Made by a program: the position numbers and the translations under genes. From Anaerostipes rhamnosivorans (GTDB lineage: Bacteria > Bacillota > Clostridia > Lachnospirales > Lachnospiraceae): 64,000 bases of DNA. Below the pieces are notes generated by a model. That model ran no database searches. It saw only the letters and a list, made by a program, of their open reading frames with translations, and had not been told where the DNA came from. Location of the stretch: NCBI RefSeq assembly GCF_005280655.1, contig NZ_CP040058.1, positions 3,465,001 through 3,529,000 of the forward strand, given 5' to 3'. Shown one piece after another: positions 39,601 to 47,778 of the stretch (the stretch's first letter is position 1; every line of letters begins with the position of its first letter).

Positions 39601-40083
39601 TGAGATCACCCCGTCGTACTCTCTCACTCTTCCTAAAAAGCGGTATGGAATCTTTGGGTCATCATAAGCGACAGCGGAATATTGGGATCCATTCATCGGA
39701 GACATGGAAAGAAAGTCGCTCTCTAAGATCCAGTTTCTTCTTGTAAGAACCGGTTCGCTCCCTTCTCTTTCCAATACAGAGATCCTGGTCACCGTCCACC
39801 GGTTCGGAAAGTCCGGATAAACTATCTCCCCCCCTTCTTCCCGCTGGCTTCCATGGGTAAACTCCTCAGGAAGAATAAAATGCAGATGGACCCCCGGAAC
39901 TTCCTGGCTTTTCATGCCGGTAAAGGGCTGGCTCTCCAGGCCGTTTCCCGCAGGCATGGACCTCAGAGTGTTATAGTTTTCATTGATATTTGCCATGGGA
40001 ACAGCTTTTTTTGTGCCAAATAGAGCAGCTTCCACATGGATCGGAAACAGCCGGATCTCGCTAAGATCATCTGAAATTCTCAC
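36682..40083 (-). CDS. Uncharacterised 1133-residue cluster protein D (GVHLHxxLP family)
   Basis: Large soluble protein starting at a GTG directly after the gene C stop. Landmarks: GVHLHFILPEEFTHG at residues 64-78; a long charged coiled coil roughly 330-440; WNPLILEWSMKYYPDP; a Ser/Pro-rich 'GRSILSPYG'; FYPIRAGLAQIDRVRVVDSF; and SPVYGWIWANLLESCLHIYH. From memory, these blocks recur in large hypothetical proteins of actinobacteria and cyanobacteria that also sit in multi-gene clusters; I know no function. No signal peptide, ATPase or hydrolase motif was seen. Confidence 0.8.
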   Translation of the reverse strand: MRISDDLSEIRLFPIHVEAALFGTKKAVPMANINENYNTLRSMPAGNGLESQPFTGMKSQEVPGVHLHFILPEEFTHGSQREEGGEIVYPDFPNRWTVTRISVLEREGSEPVLTRRNWILESDFLSMSPMNGSQYSAVAYDDPKIPYRFLGRVREYDGVISSPGEHFPHLSAVSTGKPYFTGYYPECKNVLGCYDDLSDIEIREGTKDFARLTYIVSGWLENENPADHTVCHGIVTQIRWTGIHGQYETGIPSGTNMPNAAVGNSLEEAAAALCGYYLKQPEMEKVLEHLFFGTLSEWEKLDGALEGEKKIKQFQFRPVSSPKGVKIQAKEDAFLRERQVLMEEISECRQRQQEYEEQRKEKCREVYLLWRKYAMSRDFLESAKKGIFVRIEKIEVLKIERQKEAGREQEMTRRLESLLKKDESLLETAGERYWQPKDLTFLLEGADQSSIYKRLENYKVDGKIPERTRKQIIRQAQMKIPGVTEEEEIRISGKELLTGTTQFKEQVLEELVEEGMLIAEGCRFYTAHSLLCHYGKKEDARILSHVVVEMEKCLSCEENLKGGRMPSPIGNYVWEPSWNPLILEWSMKYYPDPDIKTGNTSMKNWSLRELDYDYTGPEIGHDFFEVVMGRSILSPYGPDYLSKMFGRFLSDEKYEDIAGKLAGMNILSQTLEGFHDKLITRRDSTVVAPWMNKNLDPELTAIAACVSAGLDLYEDINQETINQREPEEAFYPIRAGLAQIDRVRVVDSFGRVLKYDLGDVIVPESLRMKKELLTSRFLLRPRIIAPMRVQSRWNMEESGIEDEVSPVYGWIWANLLESCLHIYHPDGTMACSIQNTASMDESGRYKVSLRNPPGETKKEEVLLRQMGTGLRGFTKGLLDACKKNPETLYEFLKSLDESMWTSRSGGSTAQEEVLAYLGRPLALAGIQIKLDMKGDGPKPMYYTGGEKKESLFQQLEVPLRIGDKVSQTDGTVGFYVHGDGDGYRVFHRCQRRLKRDADVPYIDDKTTLSMKTAKETPPVSITVLFHPAGKISLTTGLLPVKEMKLLDTWTEKAMKNMFLTLYYGPFLTPESQLQMFLPKAMEKEWSFLSFERPGEKKAERDIKPPWMETDQEEEWKQIMEGWLLLGAGTTRKE

Positions 40084-40926
40084 TTACAGGCCCCCTTCCA
40101 CCGCTTTTGATTCTCCCATCCGGAAGACTCCGGTCTGTGCGTTCTGAATCATCTCCAGTGCAAATTCTGCCGATGTCATCTGTGGAAGTTCCGCCGTCTT
40201 CTTTAAATTCGCGGCTGAGGCTTTTACATCAATCACTCTGTCTTCTTTTGATTTCCAGACAAGGTCTGCCTGTTTTTTTATAAGCCTGCCCTCATTCATA
40301 TCCCGGACTGATTTTTTGAGGACACCTCCCTCCGTCAAAAAGCCAAAGTGAAGCCCCTCTGGCGGCTGAGCAATTTCAAGCCGTTTAATCTCCCCTTTAA
40401 AAATTCCCAAAAGAAGGTGTCGGCCCAGGGTTTCAATGCGAAGTGCTTCCAGAGGACTGCCTCCCTCTCTCTCGTCATATGCCCGGAATTCAAGTCCTCT
40501 GAAATTCTCCACCAGCACAGAGTTCAGCAAAAATCCGCTGATCACTTCCGGTATTTCCCCGCCGGTATCTGAAACCTCTTTTCCCTGGAGGCCAAGGCGC
40601 ACCTGTCCATTTTCTTTTAAAGCCCGGCGGTAGATTTCCACGATCATTTCTGTGTCGTGGGAATAGTCAATGGAGGCATTCCTTCCCACACTGCAGATGC
40701 CGTCCAGCAGGGCCAGCACCCAGTTGTGGTCCACCTGAAAAAAATTCAGACTGTCCGGTTTCTGCATATCCGGAACCGGGAACAGATAAGCTGCAGGTAC
40801 ATGATAAAATAAACTGGCTTCTTTCAGCAGTTCCAGCACGGTTTCCGGAAATGTTCCTGTAGTCAGTGCTTCAAAGTAATCTGAACGGTCATTGTTTTCC
40901 CGGATCCACCTTTCCATCATTCTCAT
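40084..40926 (-). CDS. Uncharacterised cluster protein C (280 aa)
   Basis: Start MRMMERWIREN chosen because GGAGGAAGGGG precedes it; it then overlaps gene B by 38 bp, showing coupled translation. Conserved-looking blocks: VPAAYLFPVPDM (43-54), SLNFFQVDHNW (59-69), DGICSVGRNAS (75-85). I recall similar 'P..YLvP...S.RFF.vD.nW...L.DG' patterns in uncharacterised proteins encoded beside homologues of gene D in other phyla. No signal peptide, no membrane helix, no catalytic motif recognised. Confidence 0.78.
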   Translation of the reverse strand: MRMMERWIRENNDRSDYFEALTTGTFPETVLELLKEASLFYHVPAAYLFPVPDMQKPDSLNFFQVDHNWVLALLDGICSVGRNASIDYSHDTEMIVEIYRRALKENGQVRLGLQGKEVSDTGGEIPEVISGFLLNSVLVENFRGLEFRAYDEREGGSPLEALRIETLGRHLLLGIFKGEIKRLEIAQPPEGLHFGFLTEGGVLKKSVRDMNEGRLIKKQADLVWKSKEDRVIDVKASAANLKKTAELPQMTSAEFALEMIQNAQTGVFRMGESKAVEGGL

Positions 40927-42169
40927 CCCCTTCCTCCGGCTTAAGCTCCATCGCTGCCTGGATACATGCATTTTCAAGCTGTTCCCTTACATCCTTCCCC
41001 TCGGCCGGAATCCGCTCAAGAAGCTGCTCCTGCTGTAAATTCCTGGCCGCCTCAGTACAGTTGTTAAGCCTCCACGAGACCAGATCCCGGCACACAGACA
41101 AATGATTCATAGAAACCATTCGTCCTAACTGCCAGGCGCAGGCATAACTTACATCCATCATTCCGCAGTCCGGATCATAAAAGTAAAACTCATCCGAAAA
41201 GATCCGGTATCTTGGCTTCATCTGCAGTTCTCCGTAGGGGATCCACGGCCCGCGGTACCAGGAGACCGTTTTGCTGCCGTCTCTCAGATCGTGATTCAAA
41301 GGACAATAACCCCGTCTTAAGATGTCCGCAAGTTCTTCCGGCTTTCCTTTTGCATTCACCTCTTTTTTCAAGACACCTGGCACCAGCTTTTTGATGGCTG
41401 CTCTGAAATCATATGGCTTTTTTGTCACTGAAAACTCCCAGGTATACAGACAAATCAAACGGACAAACTTTGCATGTTCCGGGATTGCGAGGCCTTCGTA
41501 TTCTCTGAGGGAGACCACATATGCCGTATGAGTTATCTTTTCCGCTTTTTCCTCTGGCTCTTTCGGGTACCGGTTGGATACAAGACAGGAAAACGTTCCG
41601 TCTTTGACCAGAGGATCTGTGACCTTATCGTCTAACTTTACCTGCCTTACATGGGTAAGGAGTTTTCTCTCTTCTGAATCTGTGCACAGCTTAAGGTGTA
41701 AATCCCGTGGGATATCCACAACCTCACAGGTTTCATCCCCGGATTCCGAGTCACTGGGCTGTAGACCAAGTTCCCCGGAAACAAACGTTTCAGAATCTTT
41801 TGAACTGCATATTTCTGATACTTTCATCGTCCGTTTTGACACACCCTCATTCTCTGTACAGAGAAAAAGCGCCAGCCCCGGACTTCCATCATTGCATGCA
41901 TATTCCCACGGCAGTGTTCCCCGGTTAAAGACAATGTGGGGAAGGCAGTTTAAGAATTCTCCTTCACTTCCCGCAGCCGGATGGACAGAATACACCTCCC
42001 CTGGGTCCATACAAAATCGTTTGCCCGTGGCAGTCAGATATAACGTCTCTCTGCTTTTCTTCTCACTGCCGTTTTCCATGATTTTTGTATTTAATTCTAT
42101 ATCCAGTTCATAAAATCCACTGGTAAGCTCGGGCAGGTCATTGTCTGCAAATCTCATGTTCACGTCCAT
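40889..42169 (-). CDS. Uncharacterised cluster protein B (426 aa)
   Basis: Overlaps the end of gene A by 10 bp; the ATG lies in the last codons of gene A and follows GGAGGCCGGCT. Landmarks: TLPWEY (85-90), LTHVRQV (171-177), FVRLICLYTWEFSV (235-248), SWYRGPWIPYGE (303-314) and SYACAWQLGR (341-350). These match, from memory, a family co-occurring with genes C and D elsewhere. Soluble, alpha/beta by appearance, with a highly acidic, basic-capped tail. Function unknown. Confidence 0.8.
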   Translation of the reverse strand: MDVNMRFADNDLPELTSGFYELDIELNTKIMENGSEKKSRETLYLTATGKRFCMDPGEVYSVHPAAGSEGEFLNCLPHIVFNRGTLPWEYACNDGSPGLALFLCTENEGVSKRTMKVSEICSSKDSETFVSGELGLQPSDSESGDETCEVVDIPRDLHLKLCTDSEERKLLTHVRQVKLDDKVTDPLVKDGTFSCLVSNRYPKEPEEKAEKITHTAYVVSLREYEGLAIPEHAKFVRLICLYTWEFSVTKKPYDFRAAIKKLVPGVLKKEVNAKGKPEELADILRRGYCPLNHDLRDGSKTVSWYRGPWIPYGELQMKPRYRIFSDEFYFYDPDCGMMDVSYACAWQLGRMVSMNHLSVCRDLVSWRLNNCTEAARNLQQEQLLERIPAEGKDVREQLENACIQAAMELKPEEGDENDGKVDPGKQ

Positions 42170-44925
42170 AGCCGGCCTCCTTCTTTCTTGTGTTCCCTGC
42201 AGCCTGTTTTTCTTTTCTCCACAGGCGCCAAAAGAAGCTCTTGTAAGTGTTCTGCAAAATGCTCCGTCTGTATCTGGCCTTCTGTCCTCACCCCATATTC
42301 ACTCAATTCCAAAAGCCAGGTTTTCCTCTTATGATTTCTGACCATCGTTTCCGCCATATCATCACCTTCAAAGTCTTTTTCTCCGATAGAATTTACAGGT
42401 TCCCATACATAGTGGACAGGGCACTCATACCTTTCATTTTCCAAAAGCTGAGACAAACGGTACCACCTTTGTTTTCCTCCCAAATCCGGTGGTATACAAT
42501 GTCCTGTCTTATCTCCCCCGCAGACGGATATTCCCATACATGCATCTCTTATCATATCTTGGTTCATGTCAGGTTTTTCAGGATTCCATAATGCCCTTGG
42601 AACATTTTTATAGAGAGGTGTTTCCTTTATCTCACATTCTTTTTTGCTTCCGTCAGACTGGTATCGGTAAAAATGAATCTCCAGCAGTGCATCAAGACTT
42701 GAAAGCCCCATCGGGTAAACTCCCAGCCCCAGATCCTTATGTTCCTTTACACCTCCATTCATCTGTACCTTATTTACGGGAACAGCCGTCTCAATCTCTA
42801 ACTGAAACTGCCTGGCACTGATATAGTGACAGGCCCTCCCTCCTATTTGTTTTTTACCGAGATAACCAGCCGCAGCATTCAGCCTGGCAAGCTTCACGGC
42901 TTTTCCGTTCTTTTCATTTACATCAGAAGCTGAGAGGTCCCCTGTAATGCCGCCGTCGAAATCCGGAAGGAACTCCTGACGGAACGTTTTCCAGTCAAGC
43001 TTGGGCGGCTCATTCTGGCTGCCCTGGTTAAAGTGAATCGTAAAGGAAATAATAAACCATTTAATATGTGCTGTCCCTGAAAATTCCGGCCCCCATAAAT
43101 GCAGATCGGCTCCCAGTTCAATCTTAAAAGTCTTGTGGATAAACCAAAGATCCAAACGGTAAGAAGCTCCCACGCTCACCCCAATAGAAATATCATAGTG
43201 AAACGGTTTCCACTGGATTAAAAAGTCAGCGAAGGCGTGGCACCACGCTTTCAATTTCCCTATGTGATAGTTGAGTTCCAGCTTTCCCCCTGCCATCAGG
43301 CAGTTTGGCGTCAGGGCAAAGTAAGCTTCCCCGATGAGTTCCAGGTGCTCGCTGATCTTCCAGTTTAATCCCACCCTGTCCACGGCGGGATAATGTCCTC
43401 TGTTGAAAGAAGGATGATACCCTCCTACAGACAGTACAAAATCTCCTGCATACATTCCCTTGAACCAGGAGTAAAAGGCAAATCCCCCTGTGAGCCTGGC
43501 GTCCTTTGAAAACAGATAGGAATCATTTGACATAGCCCCCTCAATCAACAGAATCCCATCGTCCGGCGAGAACACTGCCCGTAGATTCAGGCACCCATAG
43601 ACGACCGGATCCGCGCTTTTGGGCGGCAGTGAAATCTCGGATGTGCCCAGCAGGGAAATCTCAAATTTTGTTCCGAATTCAACGTTGACGATAACCACGG
43701 ATTCCACCATGCCAAAGGAAGTAAACTTAATTCCTGCTGTGAGAAAATTCATACCTTCACACGGTTCTATATGGTCACTCAGGGTCGTAAGCGCATCCGC
43801 CGCTCCTGTCCCCGGCTTTAAGGTCTTGCTGGTTCCTCTTGCAGCCGCCACAAAAGGAAACTCCCTCACCCCGGAAAGCTCCGGTATCCTGATCCTGCGG
43901 TTCAGTCCGAATCCTGCACAGAGACCCGTGATATAAAAACACGGCGGTCCCCCAAACGCATAGTCAAGCATCAGATAGACAAAAAAGGAGGGCTTGTCCG
44001 TTTTTTCCGTCAACCCGTAGGAACCCAGAGCTAGAAAAGAAAACTTCTCAAATGCTACCGTAAGTTCTCCGTTATAGAGCCGCCCCGGCTTTGCCACATA
44101 CAATCCACCGGAGATCATCAGCGGAGATTTTTTAACGGTCACTGCCATTCCCTTTAACCCAAATCGGAACTCAAATTTCGGACCCGGCTTGATGGCAAGA
44201 GAGAGTTCCATGAAGGTAAGTGTCAGAACAGAGAGGGTGATCCCTGCGTCCAGACAAACTTGAATGGCTCCATCTTTAAATACCCCTCCCACTCGTTTTA
44301 CAAAACAGGGACCGATTTTTTTGTTTAGTTCCATCCAGTGGATACTGCTTTTTTCTTCTTTGGAAGGAACCGGCGGCTTTGGTTCCTCAATGGCCTGTTC
44401 GGGAGGTTTTACCTCCTCGTCTCCAAACTTATATGCAATTCCCGAAAATCTGGCTTCTATGAGGCACTGTCCCTGCAGCCCTCCCTGTTTTTGATAGGAA
44501 GCCTGCATATAATGGACCTTGATAGTGTCCTGCTCTCCTAAATATTTGCCCATCACTGGCAGATCATGAAGCTTACAGGAAATTTCGGGATATAATCTAA
44601 GACTATAAATTTCTTCCTTCATTTTTGCGGCAAACACAAGCCTTTGATTCTCTGTGGTACTGATCTCCATGAAGATCTGCTTAGGCCCGGCTTTATACAT
44701 CACACCAGCCCGCCCAAGTTCCAGCTCCCAGTTAAGAAATTCCGGCAGACTCACAGACAGGCTTTTTACCATATCCGAAAGACTCAGCTTGTGATACTTT
44801 TTATTCTCCCAGCCAGCTCCAAGACAAAGCCCATCTTCCCCATAGACAATGGACGCCCGGAAAGGTTCCCCGGCGATCTGTACCCTCGTTTGAAGTGCTG
44901 CCTGAAGCTTTGCTTCCTCTGCCAC
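42160..44925 (-). CDS. DUF6603-like large cluster protein A (921 aa)
   Basis: First and longest-range beta protein of the operon. GTG start with GGAGGTGACGGC upstream. Landmarks: GGPPCFYITGLCAGFGLNR (325-343), GGYHPSF (501-507), YFALTPNCLMAGG (535-547), DFLIQWKPFHYDI (567-579). These resemble what I remember of DUF6603 proteins; that assignment needs checking. Alternating hydrophobic strands look like an amphipathic beta solenoid or barrel, but no signal peptide is present. A Pro/Glu linker sits at about 173-192. Function unknown. Confidence 0.8.
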   Translation of the reverse strand: MAEEAKLQAALQTRVQIAGEPFRASIVYGEDGLCLGAGWENKKYHKLSLSDMVKSLSVSLPEFLNWELELGRAGVMYKAGPKQIFMEISTTENQRLVFAAKMKEEIYSLRLYPEISCKLHDLPVMGKYLGEQDTIKVHYMQASYQKQGGLQGQCLIEARFSGIAYKFGDEEVKPPEQAIEEPKPPVPSKEEKSSIHWMELNKKIGPCFVKRVGGVFKDGAIQVCLDAGITLSVLTLTFMELSLAIKPGPKFEFRFGLKGMAVTVKKSPLMISGGLYVAKPGRLYNGELTVAFEKFSFLALGSYGLTEKTDKPSFFVYLMLDYAFGGPPCFYITGLCAGFGLNRRIRIPELSGVREFPFVAAARGTSKTLKPGTGAADALTTLSDHIEPCEGMNFLTAGIKFTSFGMVESVVIVNVEFGTKFEISLLGTSEISLPPKSADPVVYGCLNLRAVFSPDDGILLIEGAMSNDSYLFSKDARLTGGFAFYSWFKGMYAGDFVLSVGGYHPSFNRGHYPAVDRVGLNWKISEHLELIGEAYFALTPNCLMAGGKLELNYHIGKLKAWCHAFADFLIQWKPFHYDISIGVSVGASYRLDLWFIHKTFKIELGADLHLWGPEFSGTAHIKWFIISFTIHFNQGSQNEPPKLDWKTFRQEFLPDFDGGITGDLSASDVNEKNGKAVKLARLNAAAGYLGKKQIGGRACHYISARQFQLEIETAVPVNKVQMNGGVKEHKDLGLGVYPMGLSSLDALLEIHFYRYQSDGSKKECEIKETPLYKNVPRALWNPEKPDMNQDMIRDACMGISVCGGDKTGHCIPPDLGGKQRWYRLSQLLENERYECPVHYVWEPVNSIGEKDFEGDDMAETMVRNHKRKTWLLELSEYGVRTEGQIQTEHFAEHLQELLLAPVEKRKTGCREHKKEGGRLWT

Positions 44926-44971
44926 GCCGTCACCTCCGCCTGCAAGATTGCGCCATCAGCTTCAAATAAAC

Positions 44972-45001
44972 AAAAAGATCCCTCAATCATTGAAGGATCT
45001 T
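44972..45001 (-). terminator. Hairpin with T-tract in the cluster leader
   Basis: On the minus strand AAGATCC-TTCAAT...ATTGA-GGGATCTT forms a near-perfect stem followed by TTTTTG. It would end the LytTR transcript, but it also lies between the cluster promoter and gene A, so it can attenuate the cluster. Confidence 0.75.
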
Positions 45002-45094
45002 CTAAAAATGAATTTATGTATTTGTGCCTGTTTAAACTCCTGATGTCATGTATTTTTACGAAGACCCTGCAGTTTTTTACAATGCTTGTGTTTT

Positions 45095-45123
45095 ACTATA
45101 TCGGGGCCTTCGAATTTTTTCAA
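45095..45123 (-). promoter_or_regulatory. Predicted promoter of the eight-gene cluster
   Basis: Minus-strand TTGAAA (45123-45118), 17-nt spacer, TATAGT (45100-45095), just after the LytTR gene. The leader to gene A would be about 160 nt and includes the hairpin 44972-45001. Confidence 0.6.
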
Positions 45124-45167
45124 TCATTTTCTGTCAATAACCGATCAGGATAAGTGAATGACTGATG

Positions 45168-45977
45168 TCAGATAAGATTTCCATTCTGTCTCTGGGTAAC
45201 TGCCCTTAGGACTTTTTCTTTGATCTCCCTATATTTTTTCTCCGGAATAGGAAGCTCAATCCCTTGATATATGACAAGATGGTACCTTCTGATGCTTATG
45301 ATATATCTGGAATTCACAATAAAACTCCTGTGAAACTTTATAAACCCTTCACCTAACTTTTCCTCCAGCTTGGAGATCGACTCCCTGGACAAAATATCCC
45401 TGTGCAGACAATGGATCACACTGTCCGTATTTTCTGCCTCTATATATACAATTTCTTTATTCCATATCACATGAGTCTGATCGTTTTTCCCGCAGACGAT
45501 GAGACGCCGCCGCTTTTGTCTGAGCAGCCTTTTTACATATTGGAATGTTTCTTTTCCTGCTGAATGCGGAAAGTATTCGTCTATTTTCTGAAACTCAATC
45601 GGATTCGAGACATGAAAATGCAACAGCCAAGACTGCCTATCCTCTGTCTTCCATATAAAAGTGATACGCTGCACGGCGCTGAGTATCTCGTCGCTCTCCC
45701 GCGAGGTGGCAACCTTCATCCACCCTGTCACGATATACAGATTGTCGCTATTGATTACGGTTTGAAATTCATTCTCAAGAATCTCACATATGGGCACATC
45801 AATCTTCCTGATGTACTCGGAAACATTTTTCCGTCCGTTGATGTACTGTCCGTCCGCCGCGCCGATCCATGTCACATCTGAGTGAAGTTTTTTAATGATC
45901 TTTTCCGGATCCTGATGATAGAAAGCCTCCATCACTTGTCTGGTCAGTTCTTCTGCCTGATTACCAACTGAGATCAT
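45168..45977 (-). CDS. SnoaL-like/LytTR transcriptional regulator
   Basis: 269 residues. Residues 1 to about 130 look like a SnoaL/NTF2-type ligand pocket (EELTRQVMEAFYHQDPEKII, then LHSDVTWIGAADGQYINGRK). The C-terminal part from about 165 is a LytTR DNA-binding domain (VIWNKEIVYIEAENTDSVIH, 'FIKFHRSFIVNSRYIISIRR'). The usual response-regulator phosphorylation domain is absent, so a bound small ligand may control it. Start MISVGNQAEEL follows AAAGGAGGACTGG; the longer frame would overlap its own -10 box. It lies directly upstream of the eight-gene cluster and is a candidate regulator of it. Confidence 0.85.
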   Translation of the reverse strand: MISVGNQAEELTRQVMEAFYHQDPEKIIKKLHSDVTWIGAADGQYINGRKNVSEYIRKIDVPICEILENEFQTVINSDNLYIVTGWMKVATSRESDEILSAVQRITFIWKTEDRQSWLLHFHVSNPIEFQKIDEYFPHSAGKETFQYVKRLLRQKRRRLIVCGKNDQTHVIWNKEIVYIEAENTDSVIHCLHRDILSRESISKLEEKLGEGFIKFHRSFIVNSRYIISIRRYHLVIYQGIELPIPEKKYREIKEKVLRAVTQRQNGNLI

Positions 45978-46050
45978 ATCCAGTCCTCCTTTTCGTTGCG
46001 CCGGGTTTCCCCGGGAAATATAAGTCCACAGCCTGTATTCTCTCTTTTCC

Positions 46051-46118
46051 ATTATATCACATTTAGTATTGGTCCCTGATTTGGCCTGGATAAACGTTAC
46101 AATGTCATGATAAACCAG
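46051..46118 (-). promoter_or_regulatory. LytTR-gene promoter with possible LytTR sites
   Basis: Minus-strand TATAAT (46056-46051) with no good -35. Upstream, AACGTTTAT (46098-46090) fits the LytTR half-site pattern, and a weaker CTGGTTTAT (46118-46110) lies 20 bp further in direct orientation. This is the layout of a LytTR-activated promoter, suggesting autoregulation. Confidence 0.45.
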
Positions 46119-46248
46119 GTCGTAATGGTACTATTTGGCAGCTATTTTCAGCCAAAAACCTTGTATAATTTTAGTAAAAGGACGTTTTATGTCCAACTTC
46201 TTTGACACATTTTTTTATAAAAATCAACATGTATTTTCTACCATTGAA

Positions 46249-46277
46249 TTGGAAACATCTATTTTTCTATATATAAT
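46249..46277 (+). promoter_or_regulatory. Promoter of the HTH regulator
   Basis: Plus-strand TTGGAA (46249-46254), 17-nt spacer, perfect TATAAT (46272-46277), about 40 bp before the start codon. Confidence 0.7.
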
Positions 46278-46318
46278 GATTACTGCACAAAAGAAATCTA
46301 AAGAAAAGGAGGAAGGCA

Positions 46319-47743
46319 ATGTCATTATTTTCCGAGAAACTTTCTTACTATATCAAGAAATCCAGATTGACACTGCTTTACTTATCCTCAGTCAGCAATT
46401 TTGACGTCAGTTATATATCAAAAATAAAAAAAGGGGAACGTCTCCCCAGAAAGAAGGAACATCTGGTTTCTCTCATCAACGCACTTCGGCTGTCTCCTTC
46501 TGAGAAAGAAGATTTATGGGATGCTTATAAGATTTCCTTGATTGGAGAGGATCAATTTCTTCAATATCAGGCAGTGAAAAAGTTTCTGTCATCAATCTCC
46601 GGTTTCAACGGTGATTATGCCATCTGCAAGTTTCAACATAGTCCTCTCACCAATTCTGTCTATTATGGGAAAACAGATGTCAATCATATTGTGAAGGCGG
46701 TGTTAGAATCGGAGACATCCAAAGAAAACGGTTTTATCCGGATTGTTGCCCAGCCCGACTATCAGTTTTTAATGGATGTTCTTGTCTCTGTCAGCCTGAG
46801 CTGCCCTCAAATGGAGATTACACAGATCATCTGTCTTCAGACCGGTTCTGAAGCTGATAAGCTAGTGTATAATGTGGAGAGCCTCCGGTCCATGTATCCG
46901 CTGCTGTCATATTCCGATTCATACTGTGCCAAGTATTATTATGATGATGTTCCTGCTCATATTAACCATATGAATGTAATGCCATTTTTCGTTTTAACCA
47001 GCAGCTATACCGTATCTCTGTCCGCTGATTACACCCTTGCTGATATATCATCAGATGCCAATCGGCAGGCACTGTATACTTCGATTTTTCAGCAAATGTT
47101 ATCTTGTACGGATAATCTCATATGCAGGGACAAGGATTGTTCTTTTCTCCCCAAGAACCCGGTAGAATATACTTCCAGTGAGACGCCTGATTTAGCAGTT
47201 CTGTCAGCCGTTCCCTTTCTTTTGCCTTTTTATTCTGAGAGAGCTTTGAAGGAAATGGTTAGGAAAGACATCTACGATTTTGAATCCACCACGGAAGCTG
47301 TGCTAAGATACGCACAAGGGATAAGAAAGATCATGCAGGCCTCCTCTAAATTCCTTTGTTTCTTTACAGAAGAGGGGTTTGAGGAATTCCTTCAGAGCGG
47401 TTATCTGCCCGGGCTTTCAAAAGATTTATTTAATCCTCTAAGAACAGGGGATACGATTTATGCCCTGAAACAGTTTTGTTCCAAGCAGGAGCTTCGTCAT
47501 CAGACTCCCCTGCTGCTGAAACCAAACTGTATCACCCTCAGCAGTAATTTCAGGCTTTTTTCAGATACTTGTTCCAACGCTCTTGTGTTTCGGACCGCTA
47601 AACCATTTTTGTTAGAAGAACATAGTCTTGCTGTTTCTATCAGAGACTTTTTCAAACACGTCATTGAGAGCGAAGAGGTATATTCCGCTTCAGAAACACT
47701 AAAATATATCCAAAAGCAGATTCTTTCTCTGGAAAGACAGTAA
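46319..47743 (+). CDS. HTH-domain regulator with a large unrecognised C-terminal domain
   Basis: 474 residues, on the opposite strand to almost everything else. Residues 1 to about 65 are a Cro/CI-type helix-turn-helix: LLYLSSVSNFDVSYISKIKK, then GERLPRKKEHLVSLINALRL. The remaining ~400 residues have no recognised domain but are mixed alpha/beta and could be a sensor. AAAGGAGGAAGGC precedes the ATG. Divergent from the LytTR regulator, with 341 bp between the two start codons. Its target may be that regulator or the adjacent cluster; this is inferred. Confidence 0.78.
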   Translation: MSLFSEKLSYYIKKSRLTLLYLSSVSNFDVSYISKIKKGERLPRKKEHLVSLINALRLSPSEKEDLWDAYKISLIGEDQFLQYQAVKKFLSSISGFNGDYAICKFQHSPLTNSVYYGKTDVNHIVKAVLESETSKENGFIRIVAQPDYQFLMDVLVSVSLSCPQMEITQIICLQTGSEADKLVYNVESLRSMYPLLSYSDSYCAKYYYDDVPAHINHMNVMPFFVLTSSYTVSLSADYTLADISSDANRQALYTSIFQQMLSCTDNLICRDKDCSFLPKNPVEYTSSETPDLAVLSAVPFLLPFYSERALKEMVRKDIYDFESTTEAVLRYAQGIRKIMQASSKFLCFFTEEGFEEFLQSGYLPGLSKDLFNPLRTGDTIYALKQFCSKQELRHQTPLLLKPNCITLSSNFRLFSDTCSNALVFRTAKPFLLEEHSLAVSIRDFFKHVIESEEVYSASETLKYIQKQILSLERQ

Positions 47744-47774
47744 AAGACCGGGAAACTGAACTTCCCGGTCTTTT
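47742..47774. terminator. Bidirectional terminator between the HTH and MATE genes
   Basis: Perfect 13-bp stem AAAAGACCGGGAA / TTCCCGGTCTTTT around a 7-nt loop, with T-tract on the plus strand and A-tract on the other; it serves both convergent genes. Confidence 0.92.
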
Positions 47775-47778
47775 TTAT

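Noticed and set aside
32383..44925. Interpretation of the cluster as a prophage or contractile injection system
   Set aside because: No sheath, tube, baseplate, portal, terminase, integrase or AAA+ protein was recognised.
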